This document shows, in pieces, positions 1 to 10,374 of a stretch of 64,000 nucleotides of DNA. Below the pieces are notes generated by a model, which was not told the DNA's origin, ran no database searches, and saw only the letters and a program-made list of their open reading frames with translations. This DNA is from Gaiella sp. (lineage in GTDB: Bacteria > Actinomycetota > Thermoleophilia > Gaiellales > Gaiellaceae). The first letter of the stretch is position 1. Every line of letters starts with the position of its first letter. Position numbers and translations under genes: made by a program. The stretch spans positions 124,001-188,000 of the forward strand of contig JAOSJZ010000001.1 of NCBI GenBank assembly GCA_027493885.1, written 5' to 3'.

Positions 1-305
1 GCTGACGGGGGAGCCGTCGCGCTCCCCCCGAAGCCAGACGGGATGCCAGCACGCGCTCACGGCGAGAAGCGTGAATCGGAGGGGTTCCTCGACGGCCCAC
101 CCCGCTCAAACGAGCGCGCCGCGACGGGGCTCCGGCGAGCTGAGCCGGAGAGATGCCCCCGGGAGGTACCCCACCCCGCCGGCACGAAGGCGATGCCCGG
201 GTCCTTCAGGACTGCCCCCCTGCCGCAGCGAGCGAGTGCGACGAGGCCGAACCCCGTTTCTCATTGACGAGAGCAGCGAACTACACGAGAATCGACTCGG
301 ACGCG

Positions 306-653
306 ATGTTGCCGCTCGGGACGGCCGCACGACTGCTCGTACTTGGATTGCTTGCGATTCTGGTCGCAGGCTGCGCGACGGGGAGCGATGGGGACGCCTC
401 AGGCGGCGGCGAGTCATCCCTTTGCTCCGGCGAACGCCTAGCCGGTGAGGTCAGGGGTCTTGACGATGAGTACGCCCCATGCGACCCGTATCCGGAGAAG
501 AGCGACGGCACTGAGTCCCACGAGTTCGAGCAGGAGGACATAGATGCGGCCATGAACGCTAGTGACGACGTCTGGGATTACTGCTACGGCGACGGCAACA
601 AATCCGAGGCGCAGTTCATGGGTTGCCTCGCACATGTCGACGATGTCCCGTGA
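306..653 (+). CDS. putative small secreted lipoprotein, unknown function
   Basis: In-frame ATG at 306 gives MLPLGTAARLLVLGLLAILVAGCATG, a lipobox-like signal peptide. Confidence 0.5.
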   Translation: MLPLGTAARLLVLGLLAILVAGCATGSDGDASGGGESSLCSGERLAGEVRGLDDEYAPCDPYPEKSDGTESHEFEQEDIDAAMNASDDVWDYCYGDGNKSEAQFMGCLAHVDDVP

Positions 654-716
654 GCTAGGCGGGTCCCGAGTCCCCCGGTTCCTCGGCTGCGCTTGACAGC
701 GGCCTCGTGGCTTACG

Positions 717-1112
717 TCAGCACGCAGCGTTCAACTCAATGCAGAGAGTCGAGAGTGTCGTACTGATGTCATCAAGCGAGCTTTGAACGTCCTGAACCTC
801 ACTGTCCACGTTGTCAACGTTGCTCGAGACGTCGTCCACGCTGCTCGAGACGTCGTCCACGCTGCTCGAGACGTCGTCCACCGACGTCTGCATATCATCG
901 ATTGAGTTCGCGAGGTCGTTGGCGTCGAATCCTGAGGCGGCGTCGCCCAGAGACGCCTGTACGTCATCGAGTTGCGCGCTCAATCCGGCAACGTCGTGGC
1001 GGAGGTCCTGGGTTTGGCGGTGCGCGTCGTAGCCGAACCAGGCTGACGCCGCGACGGCGGCGACAACAGCTGCGCAGAGAACGCCCAGAGAGACTCGCTT
1101 GGCGGTGCTCAT
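717..1112 (-). CDS. membrane-anchored coiled-coil protein
   Basis: MSTAKRVSLGVLCAAVVAAVAASAWFGYD TM segment followed by DDVSSSV heptads; start chosen at CAT 1110-1112 inside the longer ORF. Confidence 0.55.
   Translation of the reverse strand: MSTAKRVSLGVLCAAVVAAVAASAWFGYDAHRQTQDLRHDVAGLSAQLDDVQASLGDAASGFDANDLANSIDDMQTSVDDVSSSVDDVSSSVDDVSSNVDNVDSEVQDVQSSLDDISTTLSTLCIELNAAC
822..881. repeat. 21-bp tandem repeat, about 2.9 copies (gctcgagacgtcgtccacgct)
   Basis: Read directly; encodes DDVSSSV heptads. Confidence 0.85.
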
Positions 1113-1367
1113 CGCTCGCACCTTTCGTGTTGGAGGGAAGGACGTAGCTTCGCGCAATAGGGTGCGCGCAGTCGGCGGAATCGGCGACTTCCCACGGGAC
1201 GAGTGGCGTATACGTGCCGAGGCGTCCGCAATCCGTCCACGTCGGCCGTCTCTCGCGGTGTCCGGGGTGTCAGATCGTGTCACCCGTTGGCCGGGCGAGA
1301 TCGGCTCAACCGTGCGGGTTGGGTCCGTCCTGGCCATTGGTGTCCATCGGTATCCCGAACGGGTGCC

Positions 1368-1392
1368 ACTGGTTCGAGCCCAGTAGCGCCCA
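1368..1392 (+). other. tRNA 3'-end-like fragment (T-arm plus acceptor 3' strand)
   Basis: actgg-ttcgagc-ccagt T-arm followed by agcgccc+a; no convincing 5' half upstream. Confidence 0.5.
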
Positions 1393-1611
1393 CTCGGATT
1401 CATGCGGTCGCGCGAGAGGGCGGAACCTCTTCGGAGGGCACTGCTCTTCCCGCCGAACGAGGAGCGCGCCTGTCCATGCGCTCGAGCTGTTCGCACGACC
1501 GGCACGCGACGAACGGCTCCCGGCACGTCGCTGATGTTTATTGCATCAGCACACGGGTACGCGCGTGTGTCATCATTTGTCGGCTCGATTGGCCTGGGAG
1601 GTGCTGCCGCC

Positions 1612-1824
1612 GTGAAACAAGCAACGAGGCCGGAGGTGCTCGTCGAATCGGTCCGGCCGTACGGGCCGATGCTGTCGGTCTGTCCGGTGGAGGGCTGCAC
1701 GATGCTGACGATGGGCGGGACGTGCGTCGAGCACGATTCTCCGGTGACGATCGTCTTCGAGCGCGGCCGGCCGTTCGTCGCGACCGCCTCCGCGGCCGTC
1801 GACCGCGTTCCCGTCGCAGGCTGA
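1612..1824 (+). CDS. small hypothetical protein with CPVEGC...C motif
   Basis: GTG start; VKQATRPEVLVESVRPYGPMLSVCPVEGCTMLTMGGTCVEHD. Confidence 0.45.
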   Translation: MKQATRPEVLVESVRPYGPMLSVCPVEGCTMLTMGGTCVEHDSPVTIVFERGRPFVATASAAVDRVPVAG

Positions 1825-2065
1825 TCCGCCTGCGGATCCCCCGTGCGAGGGATGCGGGCGGGCCCCCACCTGCGGACGGTGAGCGCATGGGTGCTTCCTC
1901 CGGCTGGAACCTGGTGGCGCGTCGGCCTCCGCGGGTGCGCGTCGCGCCGAAGCGGCCGGCGCGCCACCTCGTGAGCGTCCCCTGCGGCGAGCCCGCCGAG
2001 GCGACGCCCGATCGCGACCGAGCGCGCGACGGCGAGCCGCCCGCCTCCCGGCCGGCGTAACCCCG

Positions 2066-2464
2066 TCAGGCGAGACGCCTCGAGATCCCGTTTCGAGAGA
2101 TGCCGCTCTGGTGGCCAGGCTTCAGCCTGGCGCTCTTGACGCCAAAAGGCGCGGCCAGCTCGCGCTCGACCTCGCCCTCGATCGTGAACGGCATTCGCCA
2201 GGCCGGGCGGGGAGCCCTCGCCGGTACGAGGGAAACGGCGTGGGTGCCAGGCTGAAGCCCGGCACCCACGCTGTTTCCAAGCTCGGGCGCGAGCGACGGC
2301 GGGACGCGGCCGTCGTATCCCAGACGCAGCCCGAGGCGAACGAGCGCCGAGCCGGCGGTACGCCGCAGCGCTCCGGCGGGGACGGGACCGGCGGAGCGGT
2401 GCAGGGAGGCGATCCTGGCGGTGGCGAGCTCCTGCCTGATCTCGGGGGTATACGGCTCCAGCAC
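2066..2464 (-). CDS. hypothetical protein divergent from the MarR gene
   Basis: ORF starting MLEPYTPEIRQELATARIASLHRSAG; C-terminal part runs through palindromic repeats. Confidence 0.35.
   Translation of the reverse strand: MLEPYTPEIRQELATARIASLHRSAGPVPAGALRRTAGSALVRLGLRLGYDGRVPPSLAPELGNSVGAGLQPGTHAVSLVPARAPRPAWRMPFTIEGEVERELAAPFGVKSARLKPGHQSGISRNGISRRLA
2114..2131. repeat. palindrome gccaggc-ttca-gcctggc
   Basis: Direct reading. Confidence 0.8.
2231..2278. repeat. long hairpin ggaaacggcgtgggtgcc ... ggcacccacgctgtttcc (18-bp stem with one G-T)
   Basis: Direct reading; tip contains ggctgaagcc. Confidence 0.8.
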
Positions 2465-2480
2465 GGCGACCTCCTCTCGA

Positions 2481-2495
2481 TCAAGTATCTTGATA
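2481..2495. promoter_or_regulatory. palindromic operator atcaag-tat-cttgat, probable MarR site
   Basis: Perfect 6-bp inverted repeat upstream of the MarR gene, in the divergent intergenic region. Confidence 0.55.
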
Positions 2496-2552
2496 GAGAA
2501 CTACTCCGGATGAAGATACACGGTCCGAAAGCTTGACGTCAAGAGTCTCGAG

Positions 2553-3110
2553 ATGGAGAATCACCGCGTGACGACGACACCCCGGTCGGTGGTCGAGCCC
2601 GACTCCGTGGACGCGCGCCTCGCGGTCTGGGGCCGCGAGCTGCCCGAGCTCGACCTCCAGATCGAAGGCATCGTCGAGCGGGTCGAGATGATCAAGCGCT
2701 ACCTCGATCGCACGATGCAGGACACGCTCGAGGCATACGACCTGAGTCACGGCGAGTGGAAGCTCCTCGCAAGCCTCCGCTGGGCCGGGCCGCCATACCG
2801 CGGCAAGCCGGGGAAGCTCGCGAAACGACTCGGGCTCTCGAGCGGCGCGATGACGAACCGGCTCGACAACATGGAGCACCGCGGCGTGATCCGGCGCGTC
2901 GACGACCCCGACGACCGGCGCGGCGTCATCGTCGAGCTCACGGACGAGGGCCGCCGGCTCTGGGACGAGACGGTCGGCGTCCAGGCCGAGAAGGAGGCCG
3001 TCGTCGGCAAGGCGCTGACCGCCGCCGAGCGCGAGCGCCTGAACGAGCTCCTTCGCCGCCTGATGCATGCCTTCGAGGCCGAGCACGGCGCGATCCACAA
3101 GCAGGGGTAG
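2553..3110 (+). CDS. MarR-family transcriptional regulator
   Basis: LAKRLGLSSGAMTNRLDNMEHRGVIRRVDDPDDRRGVIVELTDEG winged-helix signature. Confidence 0.88.
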   Translation: MENHRVTTTPRSVVEPDSVDARLAVWGRELPELDLQIEGIVERVEMIKRYLDRTMQDTLEAYDLSHGEWKLLASLRWAGPPYRGKPGKLAKRLGLSSGAMTNRLDNMEHRGVIRRVDDPDDRRGVIVELTDEGRRLWDETVGVQAEKEAVVGKALTAAERERLNELLRRLMHAFEAEHGAIHKQG

Positions 3111-3167
3111 TGGAGCTGCCGGAGGGGTCGCTTCGCAGCCGGGGACGGGTGACTATCCTGGCCCGAC

Positions 3168-5077
3168 GTGAACGTGACGCTCCCCGATGGCACCCTGCTC
3201 GAGCTCCCCGAGGGCGCGAGCGCGCTCGATGCCGCCCGGAAGATCGGTCCGAAGCTCGCCGAGCAGGCCTGTGCTCGCCCGGGTCGACGGCGAGCCGCGC
3301 GACCTCCGGCTACCGCTCCCCGACGGCGCCGCGCTGCAGATCCTGACGACGCGCGACCGGGACGACCCCGACGCCCTCTACGTCCTCCGCCACTCCGCGG
3401 CGCACCTGCTGGCCGAGGCCGTGCGGCGGCTGCACCCGGGTGTGAAGGTCGCGATCGGGCCGCCGATCGAGAACGGCTTCTACTACGACTTCGAGTTCCC
3501 CGAGCCGATCCGCGAGGAGGACCTCGCCGCGATCGAGGCCGAGATGGCACGGGGAGATCGCGGAGGGCCGCACCTGGGAGCGCGCGGAGATCGGGCGCGA
3601 CGAGGCGCGCGCCCGCTTCGAGGCCGAGGACGAGTGCTACAAGGTCGAGCTCGTCGACACTGCCGACGGGTCGATCTCCCTCTACACGCAGGGCGACTTC
3701 ACCGACCTCTGCCGCGGCCCGCACCTCCAGGACGCCTCGCCGATCAAGGCGCTCAAGCTGACGGGGCTCGCGGGCGCGTACTGGCGGGGTGACGAGCGCA
3801 ACACGCAGCTGACGCGGATCTACGGGACGGCGTTCTTCACCGAGGACGACCTCGACGCGTACCTCGAGCGGCTCGAGCAGGCGCGTGCGCACGACCACCG
3901 CCGGATCGGGCCGCAGCTCGACCTCTTCCATCTCCAGGACGCATCCCCCGGCTCGCCGTTCTGGCATCCCAAGGGGATGACGATGTGGAACCTGCTCGAG
4001 GACCTGCGCCGGCGGGAGAACGCCCGCCGCGGCTACCTCGAGGTGAAGACGCCGCTCATCTACGACAGGTCGGTGTGGGAGACGTCCGGCCACTGGGCGA
4101 AGTTCCGCGGCGAGATGTTCCTCGTCGCGGGCGAGGGCGAGGAGCCGCATGCCGGGCTCAAGCCGATGAACTGCCCCGGGCACATGCTTCTGTTCGGCAG
4201 CGGGCTTCGGAGCTACCGCGACCTACCGCTCCGCTACGCCGAGTCGTCGACGTTGCATCGCAACGAGCCCACGGGCGCCCTGCACGGGCTCCTCCGCGTC
4301 CGGCACGTGACCCAAGACGACGCGCACATCTTCTGCACGCGCGAGCAGATCTCCGAGGAGATCTTCGGCTGCCTCGACTATGCGGCCTACCTCTACGACC
4401 TGTTCGGGATGGATGCCGCCTTCGAGCTCTCGACGCGGCCGGAGAACCGGCTCGGCACGGACGAGGAGTGGGACTTCACGGAGGAGGCGCTCCGGGAGGC
4501 GCTCGACCAGCGTGGGCTCGAGTACTTCGTCGGCGAGGGAGAAGGTGCGTTCTACGGCCCGAAGATCGACCTCCACATGAAGGACGTGCTCGGCCGCTCG
4601 TGGCAGATGGGGACGATCCAGCTCGACGCGCTGATGCCGAAGCAGTTCGGGCTCACGTACATGGGTGCCGACAACGTCGAGCACACCCCGTACGTCGTCC
4701 ACCGCGCCCTGCTCGGATCGCTCGAGCGGTTCATGGGGATCCTGATCGAGCACTACGGCGGCGTGTTCCCCGTCTGGCTCGCGCCGGTGCAGGTGCGCGT
4801 GCTGCCGGTCGCCGAGGCGCATGCCGCGGCGGCCGACGCGCTCGTCACCGCGCTTGCTGCCGCGGGTGTCCGTGCCGATGCAGACGAGCGCGACGAGACG
4901 CTCGGCAAGCGGATCCGCGACGCCGAGCTCGCGAAGATCCCCTACGTCGTCGTCTGGGGCGACCGCGAGACGCGGGAGGCGATGGCCGTGCGGCGGCGCG
5001 GAGGGGAGGGCGTGACGACGGAGTCGCTGGAGTCGCTGGTCGAGGCGATCTCGAGCGAACATCCGGAGCCCGTCTAG
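3168..5077 (+). CDS. thrS: threonyl-tRNA synthetase (two apparent +1 indels near 3270 and 3552)
   Basis: TGS start [51 protein letters not shown]-terminal class II core [14 protein letters not shown]. Confidence 0.92.
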
Positions 5078-5103
5078 GAAAACGCGGCGTAGCCGCGTTT
5101 CCT
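5076..5103 (+). terminator. hairpin after thrS
   Basis: ggaaaacgcggc-gta-gccgcgtttcc. Confidence 0.6.
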
Positions 5104-5285
5104 TGCTACGCTTGCCGCCTGCAAGCAGGAGCGGCATCGCCCCTCACCACGCCGGCCGCGCGCCGCGCGTGGTTCAACCGAGTCGGAACCGACGAGGGAA
5201 TGCCGCAGCTGCATGCAGCGGCGTTTCCGCGCAGTATGTGTTTTCAACACGATGAGGAGGATCGACTCGGCTTGGTGAACCGCCT

Positions 5286-5972
5286 TTGAGACCGCGGCGT
5301 CGTCCCGAGGACCGGACGCGTCCCGTCGTCCAGCAGGAACGGATCAACGAGCAGATCCGCGTGTCGCGGGTCAGGCTCGTCGGCGAGGACGGGGAGCAGA
5401 TCGGGATCAAGGACACGAAGGAGGCGCTCGAGTACGCGTACTCGAAGAACCTCGACCTCGTGGAGGTGGCCAAGGACGCCGACCCGCCCGTGGCGCGCGT
5501 CATGGACTTCGGCAAGTGGCGCTACGAGCAGGAGCAGCGGGCGAAGCAGGCGCGCAAGCACCAGTCGACGATCAACATCAAGGAGATCAAGTTCAGGCCG
5601 AAGATCGGCGTCCACGACTACGAGACCAAGAAGGGCCACGTCGTCCGCTTCCTGAACCAGCGGGCGAAGGTCAAGGTCACGATCATGTTCCGGGGACGGG
5701 AGAACCTCCACCCGGAGCGCGGTCGGATGCTTCTGGAGCGTCTCGCAGAGGACGTCAAGGAGCTCGGCCAGGTCGAGCAGCAGCCGACGTTGGACGGCCG
5801 GAACATGGTGATGGTGCTCGGGCCGACGAAGAACGCAGGGGTGAAACGAGATGCCGAAGGTGAAGACAGGGAGCGGGGCGAAGAAGCGGTTCAAGGTGAG
5901 CGCGGCGGGAAAGCTGCAGCGGCGCCACGCGATGAAGAGCCACAACCTCACGAAGAAGTCGTCGAAGCGTAA
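5286..5972 (+). CDS. infC: translation initiation factor IF-3 (TTG start; C-terminal extension overlaps rpmI)
   Basis: [57 protein letters not shown]. Confidence 0.9.
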   Translation: MRPRRRPEDRTRPVVQQERINEQIRVSRVRLVGEDGEQIGIKDTKEALEYAYSKNLDLVEVAKDADPPVARVMDFGKWRYEQEQRAKQARKHQSTINIKEIKFRPKIGVHDYETKKGHVVRFLNQRAKVKVTIMFRGRENLHPERGRMLLERLAEDVKELGQVEQQPTLDGRNMVMVLGPTKNAGVKRDAEGEDRERGEEAVQGERGGKAAAAPRDEEPQPHEEVVEA

Positions 5973-6048
5973 GCGCGACTTCGGCAAGGACCACCCCGTC
6001 GCGAAGGTCGACGTGAAGGCCGTCAAGAAGCTCCTGGGGATGAAGTAG
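5851..6048 (+). CDS. rpmI: 50S ribosomal protein L35
   Basis: [42 protein letters not shown]. Confidence 0.96.
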   Translation: MPKVKTGSGAKKRFKVSAAGKLQRRHAMKSHNLTKKSSKRKRDFGKDHPVAKVDVKAVKKLLGMK

Positions 6049-6050
6049 TC

Positions 6051-6437
6051 ATGGCACGCGTCAAGCGATCCGTTCACGCGCGGAAGAAGCGCCGCAAGGT
6101 GCTCGAGCAGGCCAAGGGCTACTACGGCCGCAAGAGCACGCACTACAAGTACGCCAAGGAGCAGGTCGAGCACTCGCTCGTCTACGCGTATCGCGACCGG
6201 CGCAATCGCAAGCGCACCTTTCGCTCGCTCTGGATCGTCCGCATCAATGCGGCGGCACGGGCCAACGGGCTCTCGTACAACCAGTTCATGAACGGCGTCC
6301 ACAAGGCCGGGATCGAGCTCGACCGGAAGTCGCTGGCCGACCTCGCCGTCGTCGACCCCGCGGCGTTCGCAGCGGTCGCCGAGCGGGCGAAGGCGGCGCT
6401 CGCGTCGGGCGGCGGCGCAGAGTCCGCGGCCGCCTGA
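6051..6437 (+). CDS. rplT: 50S ribosomal protein L20
   Basis: [42 protein letters not shown]. Confidence 0.97.
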   Translation: MARVKRSVHARKKRRKVLEQAKGYYGRKSTHYKYAKEQVEHSLVYAYRDRRNRKRTFRSLWIVRINAAARANGLSYNQFMNGVHKAGIELDRKSLADLAVVDPAAFAAVAERAKAALASGGGAESAAA

Positions 6438-6461
6438 GCGGCTCGAGGCCCGCGCCCGACC

Positions 6462-6485
6462 GGTGTCCGACTTTAGTCGGACACC
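6462..6485. repeat. palindrome ggtgtccgac-ttta-gtcggacacc
   Basis: Perfect 10-bp stem, direct reading. Confidence 0.9.
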
Positions 6486-6510
6486 TCCGCTGGCGCGCTG
6501 CCGGCCCCGT

Positions 6511-6534
6511 GGTGTCGGACTGAAGTCCGACACC
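6511..6534. repeat. palindrome ggtgtcggac-tgaa-gtccgacacc
   Basis: Perfect 10-bp stem; close relative of 6462-6485. Confidence 0.9.
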
Positions 6535-6554
6535 GTGGCGAGACTCTGTCCGGG

Positions 6555-7244
6555 GTGATCACCTCGCGCGACAACGAGACCCTCAGGCTCGTCCGCAAGC
6601 TGCTCGCACACCGCAAGCAGCGCGAGGCGACGGGGCTCTTCGCCGTCGAGGGCGAGGACCTGGTCGCGGCTGCACGCGAGGCCGGCATCGAGCCCGTCCA
6701 CCTCCTCGTCGCCGGCGAGACGGTCGATGCTGCACTCCTCGCCCGGATCTCGACGCTGCCACACCCGGCGCGCACGATCGGCGTCTACCGCCGCGACGAC
6801 CTGCCGGGCGGCGCGCGCGAGACGTGCCTCGCCCTGTGGCGGCTGTCCGATCCCGGCAACGTGGGCACCCTGCTGCGAACGGCCGATGCGTTCGGCGCGT
6901 GCGTCGCGCTGTCGGAGGGGTGCGCCGACCCGCTGGCGCCGAAGGCCCTCCGGGCCTCGGCCGGCGCGATCTTCCGCGTCCCCCTCGTCGGCTGGGACGC
7001 GCGGCCCGAACGTTGCGTCGCGCTCGCCGCCCACGGCGGCATCCCGCTCGCCGACGCCGACCTGGACCCACCGCTGACCTTCCTCCTCGGCGCGGAGCGG
7101 AGCGGGCTGCCGGACGAGCAAGTAACAGACTGTTGCAAGGTGACGATCGCGCTGCCCGGTGCTGCGGAGTCGCTGAACGTCGCCGCCGCCGGCGCGATCG
7201 CCCTCTACGAGGCGTCGCGCCTGGACGGTGCGGGGGAGGGGTAG
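6555..7244 (+). CDS. TrmH/SpoU-family RNA methyltransferase
   Basis: ALWRLSDPGNVGTLLRTADAFGA; LLGAERSGLPDE; ALPGAAESLNVAAAGAIALYE. Confidence 0.9.
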   Translation: MITSRDNETLRLVRKLLAHRKQREATGLFAVEGEDLVAAAREAGIEPVHLLVAGETVDAALLARISTLPHPARTIGVYRRDDLPGGARETCLALWRLSDPGNVGTLLRTADAFGACVALSEGCADPLAPKALRASAGAIFRVPLVGWDARPERCVALAAHGGIPLADADLDPPLTFLLGAERSGLPDEQVTDCCKVTIALPGAAESLNVAAAGAIALYEASRLDGAGEG

Positions 7245-7249
7245 GAACG

Positions 7250-7795
7250 ATGCGCGGCTGGCAGACGCTCTCCCGGACGACGATCCTCGACCGGAGCCCC
7301 TGGCTGTCCGTGGAGAGCCACGCCGTCGAGCTTCCCGACGGGCGGGTGATCGAGGACTGGCCGTGGGTCGAGTCGCGCGAGTTCGCGAACGTCGTCGCCG
7401 TCACCGAGGACGGACGATTCCTCCTCTTCCGCCAGGTGAAGTACGCGGTCGCCGGGACGACGCTCGGCCCGGTCGGCGGCTATCTCGAGCCCGGCGAGGA
7501 CCCGCTCACGGCGGCCCGTCGCGAGCTGTTCGAGGAGACGGGGCACCTCGCCGACGACTGGACGTCGCTCGGGCGTTACGTCGTCGACGGCAACCGCGGC
7601 TGCGGAGTGGGGCACCTGTTCCTCGCGCGGGGCGCGCGCAAGGTCGCCGAGCCGGGAGCGGACGACCTCGAGGAGCAGGAGCTGCTCCTGCTCACGCGCG
7701 CAGAGGTCGAGGCGGCTCTGCTGGCGGGCGAGCTCCAGGTGCTGTCGTGGGCGGCCGCGGTCGCGCTCGCGCTCGTCGCGCTCGACCGCGCGTAG
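7250..7795 (+). CDS. NUDIX hydrolase
   Basis: GGYLEPGEDPLTAARRELFEETGHLADDW Nudix box. Confidence 0.9.
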   Translation: MRGWQTLSRTTILDRSPWLSVESHAVELPDGRVIEDWPWVESREFANVVAVTEDGRFLLFRQVKYAVAGTTLGPVGGYLEPGEDPLTAARRELFEETGHLADDWTSLGRYVVDGNRGCGVGHLFLARGARKVAEPGADDLEEQELLLLTRAEVEAALLAGELQVLSWAAAVALALVALDRA

Positions 7796-7802
7796 GGCGG
7801 GT

Positions 7803-9684
7803 CTACCAGGCGCCGCCTCCACCGCCTCCGCCGCCGCCTCCGCCCCCGCCCGAGAAGCCGCCACCGAAGCCGCCCGAGCCGGACGAGGGCGGTGCGAGCG
7901 CCGACCCGAAACCGGACGCGAGGTCGCCGATCGACATCGCGGTCGCGCCGCTGCCGAGGTTGCCCTGGCCGGAGATCCAGTAGAGGCTGCTCGCCTGCGC
8001 CATCGCCTCGGGCATCGCGAGGTGCGCGGCCTGGAGCACGCGCTCGGCGATCCCGAACGCAATCCCGTAGACGAGCAGGCGCTCCCAGAGCTCGAGCGTC
8101 GCCGGCGGCGCTTCCTGCAGGCGGGGGAAGTCCTGCAGGTAGCGGCGGAATGCGTCCCAGCGCTCGGCCTCGAGCGCGGCGGACTTTGTGCGGCGCCGCC
8201 ACAGCTTGCGGCGGGTGGACGCGCCGAGGATCACGGCGGCGTTCGTGAACGCCGCGAACGCGAGCGCGAGCAGGACGACGTCGCTCCAGCGCGGGTAGAC
8301 GCTGCGCCAGCCGTCGATCGCGATGTAGCCGAGGAGCACGCCGATCGCGGCGAAGACGACGATCCCGGCGACGAGCGGCACGAGCCCCAGCGAGCGGAAC
8401 CAGCCGCGGTTCGCGATCTCGCCGGAGACGGCGGCCTTGAACCCCTCGGAAGCGGGGGGCCATCGACGCCCGCTCGTCCTCGATCTGGTCCCGGAACGTC
8501 GACAGCCGCACGCTGCCGCCGTCGAGCACGTCGTCGACGACGTCCGCGACGTTCTTCTCCCAGGTCTCGAGCTCGACCGGCTCGCCGGCCGAGAGCTCGA
8601 GGTCGGCGACCGTCTCGTGGCGGAGACCGCCCCAGACGCTCCGCTCGGTGGTGACGTGAGCGGCCCTGTAGTGGCCTCGCCGGACCAGGTCGAACAGCGT
8701 CGCCGTGAACTCGAACGACCCCGCCTCGCCGCCCTGACGCAGCAGCGTGGGGACGAGCGCAGCCTGTGTCTCGGTCGGAGGCTCCTGCTCGTACTCGCGG
8801 TCGTAGCCGGTCGAGACCTCCCGCCCGAAGCGCCAGAAGACGAGCATCGTTATGGCAAACGCGGGCAGCGCGCCGAGCACGAGCAGGATGAGCGCCGTCC
8901 GCCACGGATGCGCGATCGCGTCGTCGATCCTCTCCTTGTCACGGTCGTACGCCTCCGCATCGGCGAGCTCGTCCGCCGCGATCTTCTCGAGGCCGTTGCC
9001 CGACTCGACCCGCATCCCCTCGGTCGAGGAGAAGGCGCCCCGGGGGTAGAGCGTCCGCAGCTCGACGTACTGGTGCGCCGGGACGTCGAGCGCGCGCAGG
9101 TGGGCGCTGCGGCCGTCGAGGGTGACGTCTCCGCGTACCCACACCGGGTGGCCCCACGCCCTGACCACATCACCCGGCCCCGTCGTCGTCGCGGTGAGCC
9201 GGCCGAGCGACTGCTCCCACTGGTCGCCCCACACCTGGAGGTTGACGTCGACCACGTCGTCGTAGGCGACCGCGACACCCCTCAGGCGATACCGGATCTC
9301 GAAGGTCCGCGCCTCGTTCGCCGCCGTGTAGTGCCAGACGATGCGGGCCGTGTCGCCGTCGCGCGTGACGCCGAACGTGCCCGGTGGGCTCGAGCAGCCG
9401 ATCTCGACGCATCCCCCGGTCGCGAACCCCTGACCGTTCTCCGAGACGCTCACCCGGTCGATCGACTCGCCGGAGCGAAGCGGGATGTCTCGGTTCGCGC
9501 CGCTGAACTGGCCGCTGAACGCGTACGTGAGCCGTTCCGTGACGACGAGGCTCCCGTCGCGCTCCACGACGACGTCGACGTTCGCCTGCGGAAGATCGAA
9601 CGACTTCGCCTGGGCGCCGCCCGCGAGCGCGAGGGCGGCGACGGCCGCTGCGAGCAGCGTCGCGCTACGACGCGGGCGGCTCAC
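7803..9684 (-). CDS. DUF2207-type membrane protein with Gly-rich tail (apparent indel near 8455)
   Basis: N-terminal signal peptide, [11 protein letters not shown], and tail [23 protein letters not shown] in the shifted frame. Confidence 0.75.
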
Positions 9685-10309
9685 TCGGCGCGTCGGCGGG
9701 CGGGGTCGCCGGTGCCGCGGGAGGAGGTGTCGCCCGCGCGGCCGGGCCAGTGCCGGGTGTGAAGTCGACGCGCGGCGCCTCGCGCTGCGTCTCGTCGGTC
9801 TCGAAGAACTCCCGCTTCCCGAACCCGAATGGCCCGGCGAGAACGACGCCCGGGAACGTCTGGATCGCGTTGTTGTAGGTCAGCACGGTGTCGTTGTAGA
9901 CCTGACGCGAGATCGCGATGCGGTTCTCGGTCTCGGACAGCTCGGTCTGGAGCTGACGGAAGTTCTCGTCGGCCTGCAGCTCGGGATACGCCTCGGCGAC
10001 CGCGAACAGTCGGCCGAGCGCCTGGCCGAGGATGCCCTCGGCGGCCGCGGTCTCGGCGGGGCCCTGCGCGCGCTGGGCGTTCGTGCGCGCCTCCGTGACG
10101 GCCTCGAACGTGCCGCGCTCGTGCGCCGCATAGCCCTTCACCGTCTCGACGAGGTTCGGGATCAGGTCCCAGCGGCGCTTGAGCTGCACCTCGATCTGCG
10201 CCCACGCGTTGTCGACGCGGTTCCGCAGCCGGACGAACCGGTTGTAGAGCGTGATCAGCGCCAGGACGATCAGCGCGACGATCACGACGAGGACGATGAT
10301 CCAGACCAT
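9665..10309 (-). CDS. LemA family protein
   Basis: [44 protein letters not shown]. Confidence 0.9.
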   Translation of the reverse strand: MVWIIVLVVIVALIVLALITLYNRFVRLRNRVDNAWAQIEVQLKRRWDLIPNLVETVKGYAAHERGTFEAVTEARTNAQRAQGPAETAAAEGILGQALGRLFAVAEAYPELQADENFRQLQTELSETENRIAISRQVYNDTVLTYNNAIQTFPGVVLAGPFGFGKREFFETDETQREAPRVDFTPGTGPAARATPPPAAPATPPADAPSEPPAS

Positions 10310-10374
10310 CGGCCGCGATCCTACGCATCGCAACCGCGTCGCGTCCACCCGCCGCTGTAGCATCGCCCGCCGGA

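Noticed and set aside
7801-7860. Simple-sequence repeat (cgcctccgccgcc) as a separate element
   Set aside because: It encodes the poly-Gly C-terminal tail of the DUF2207 protein.
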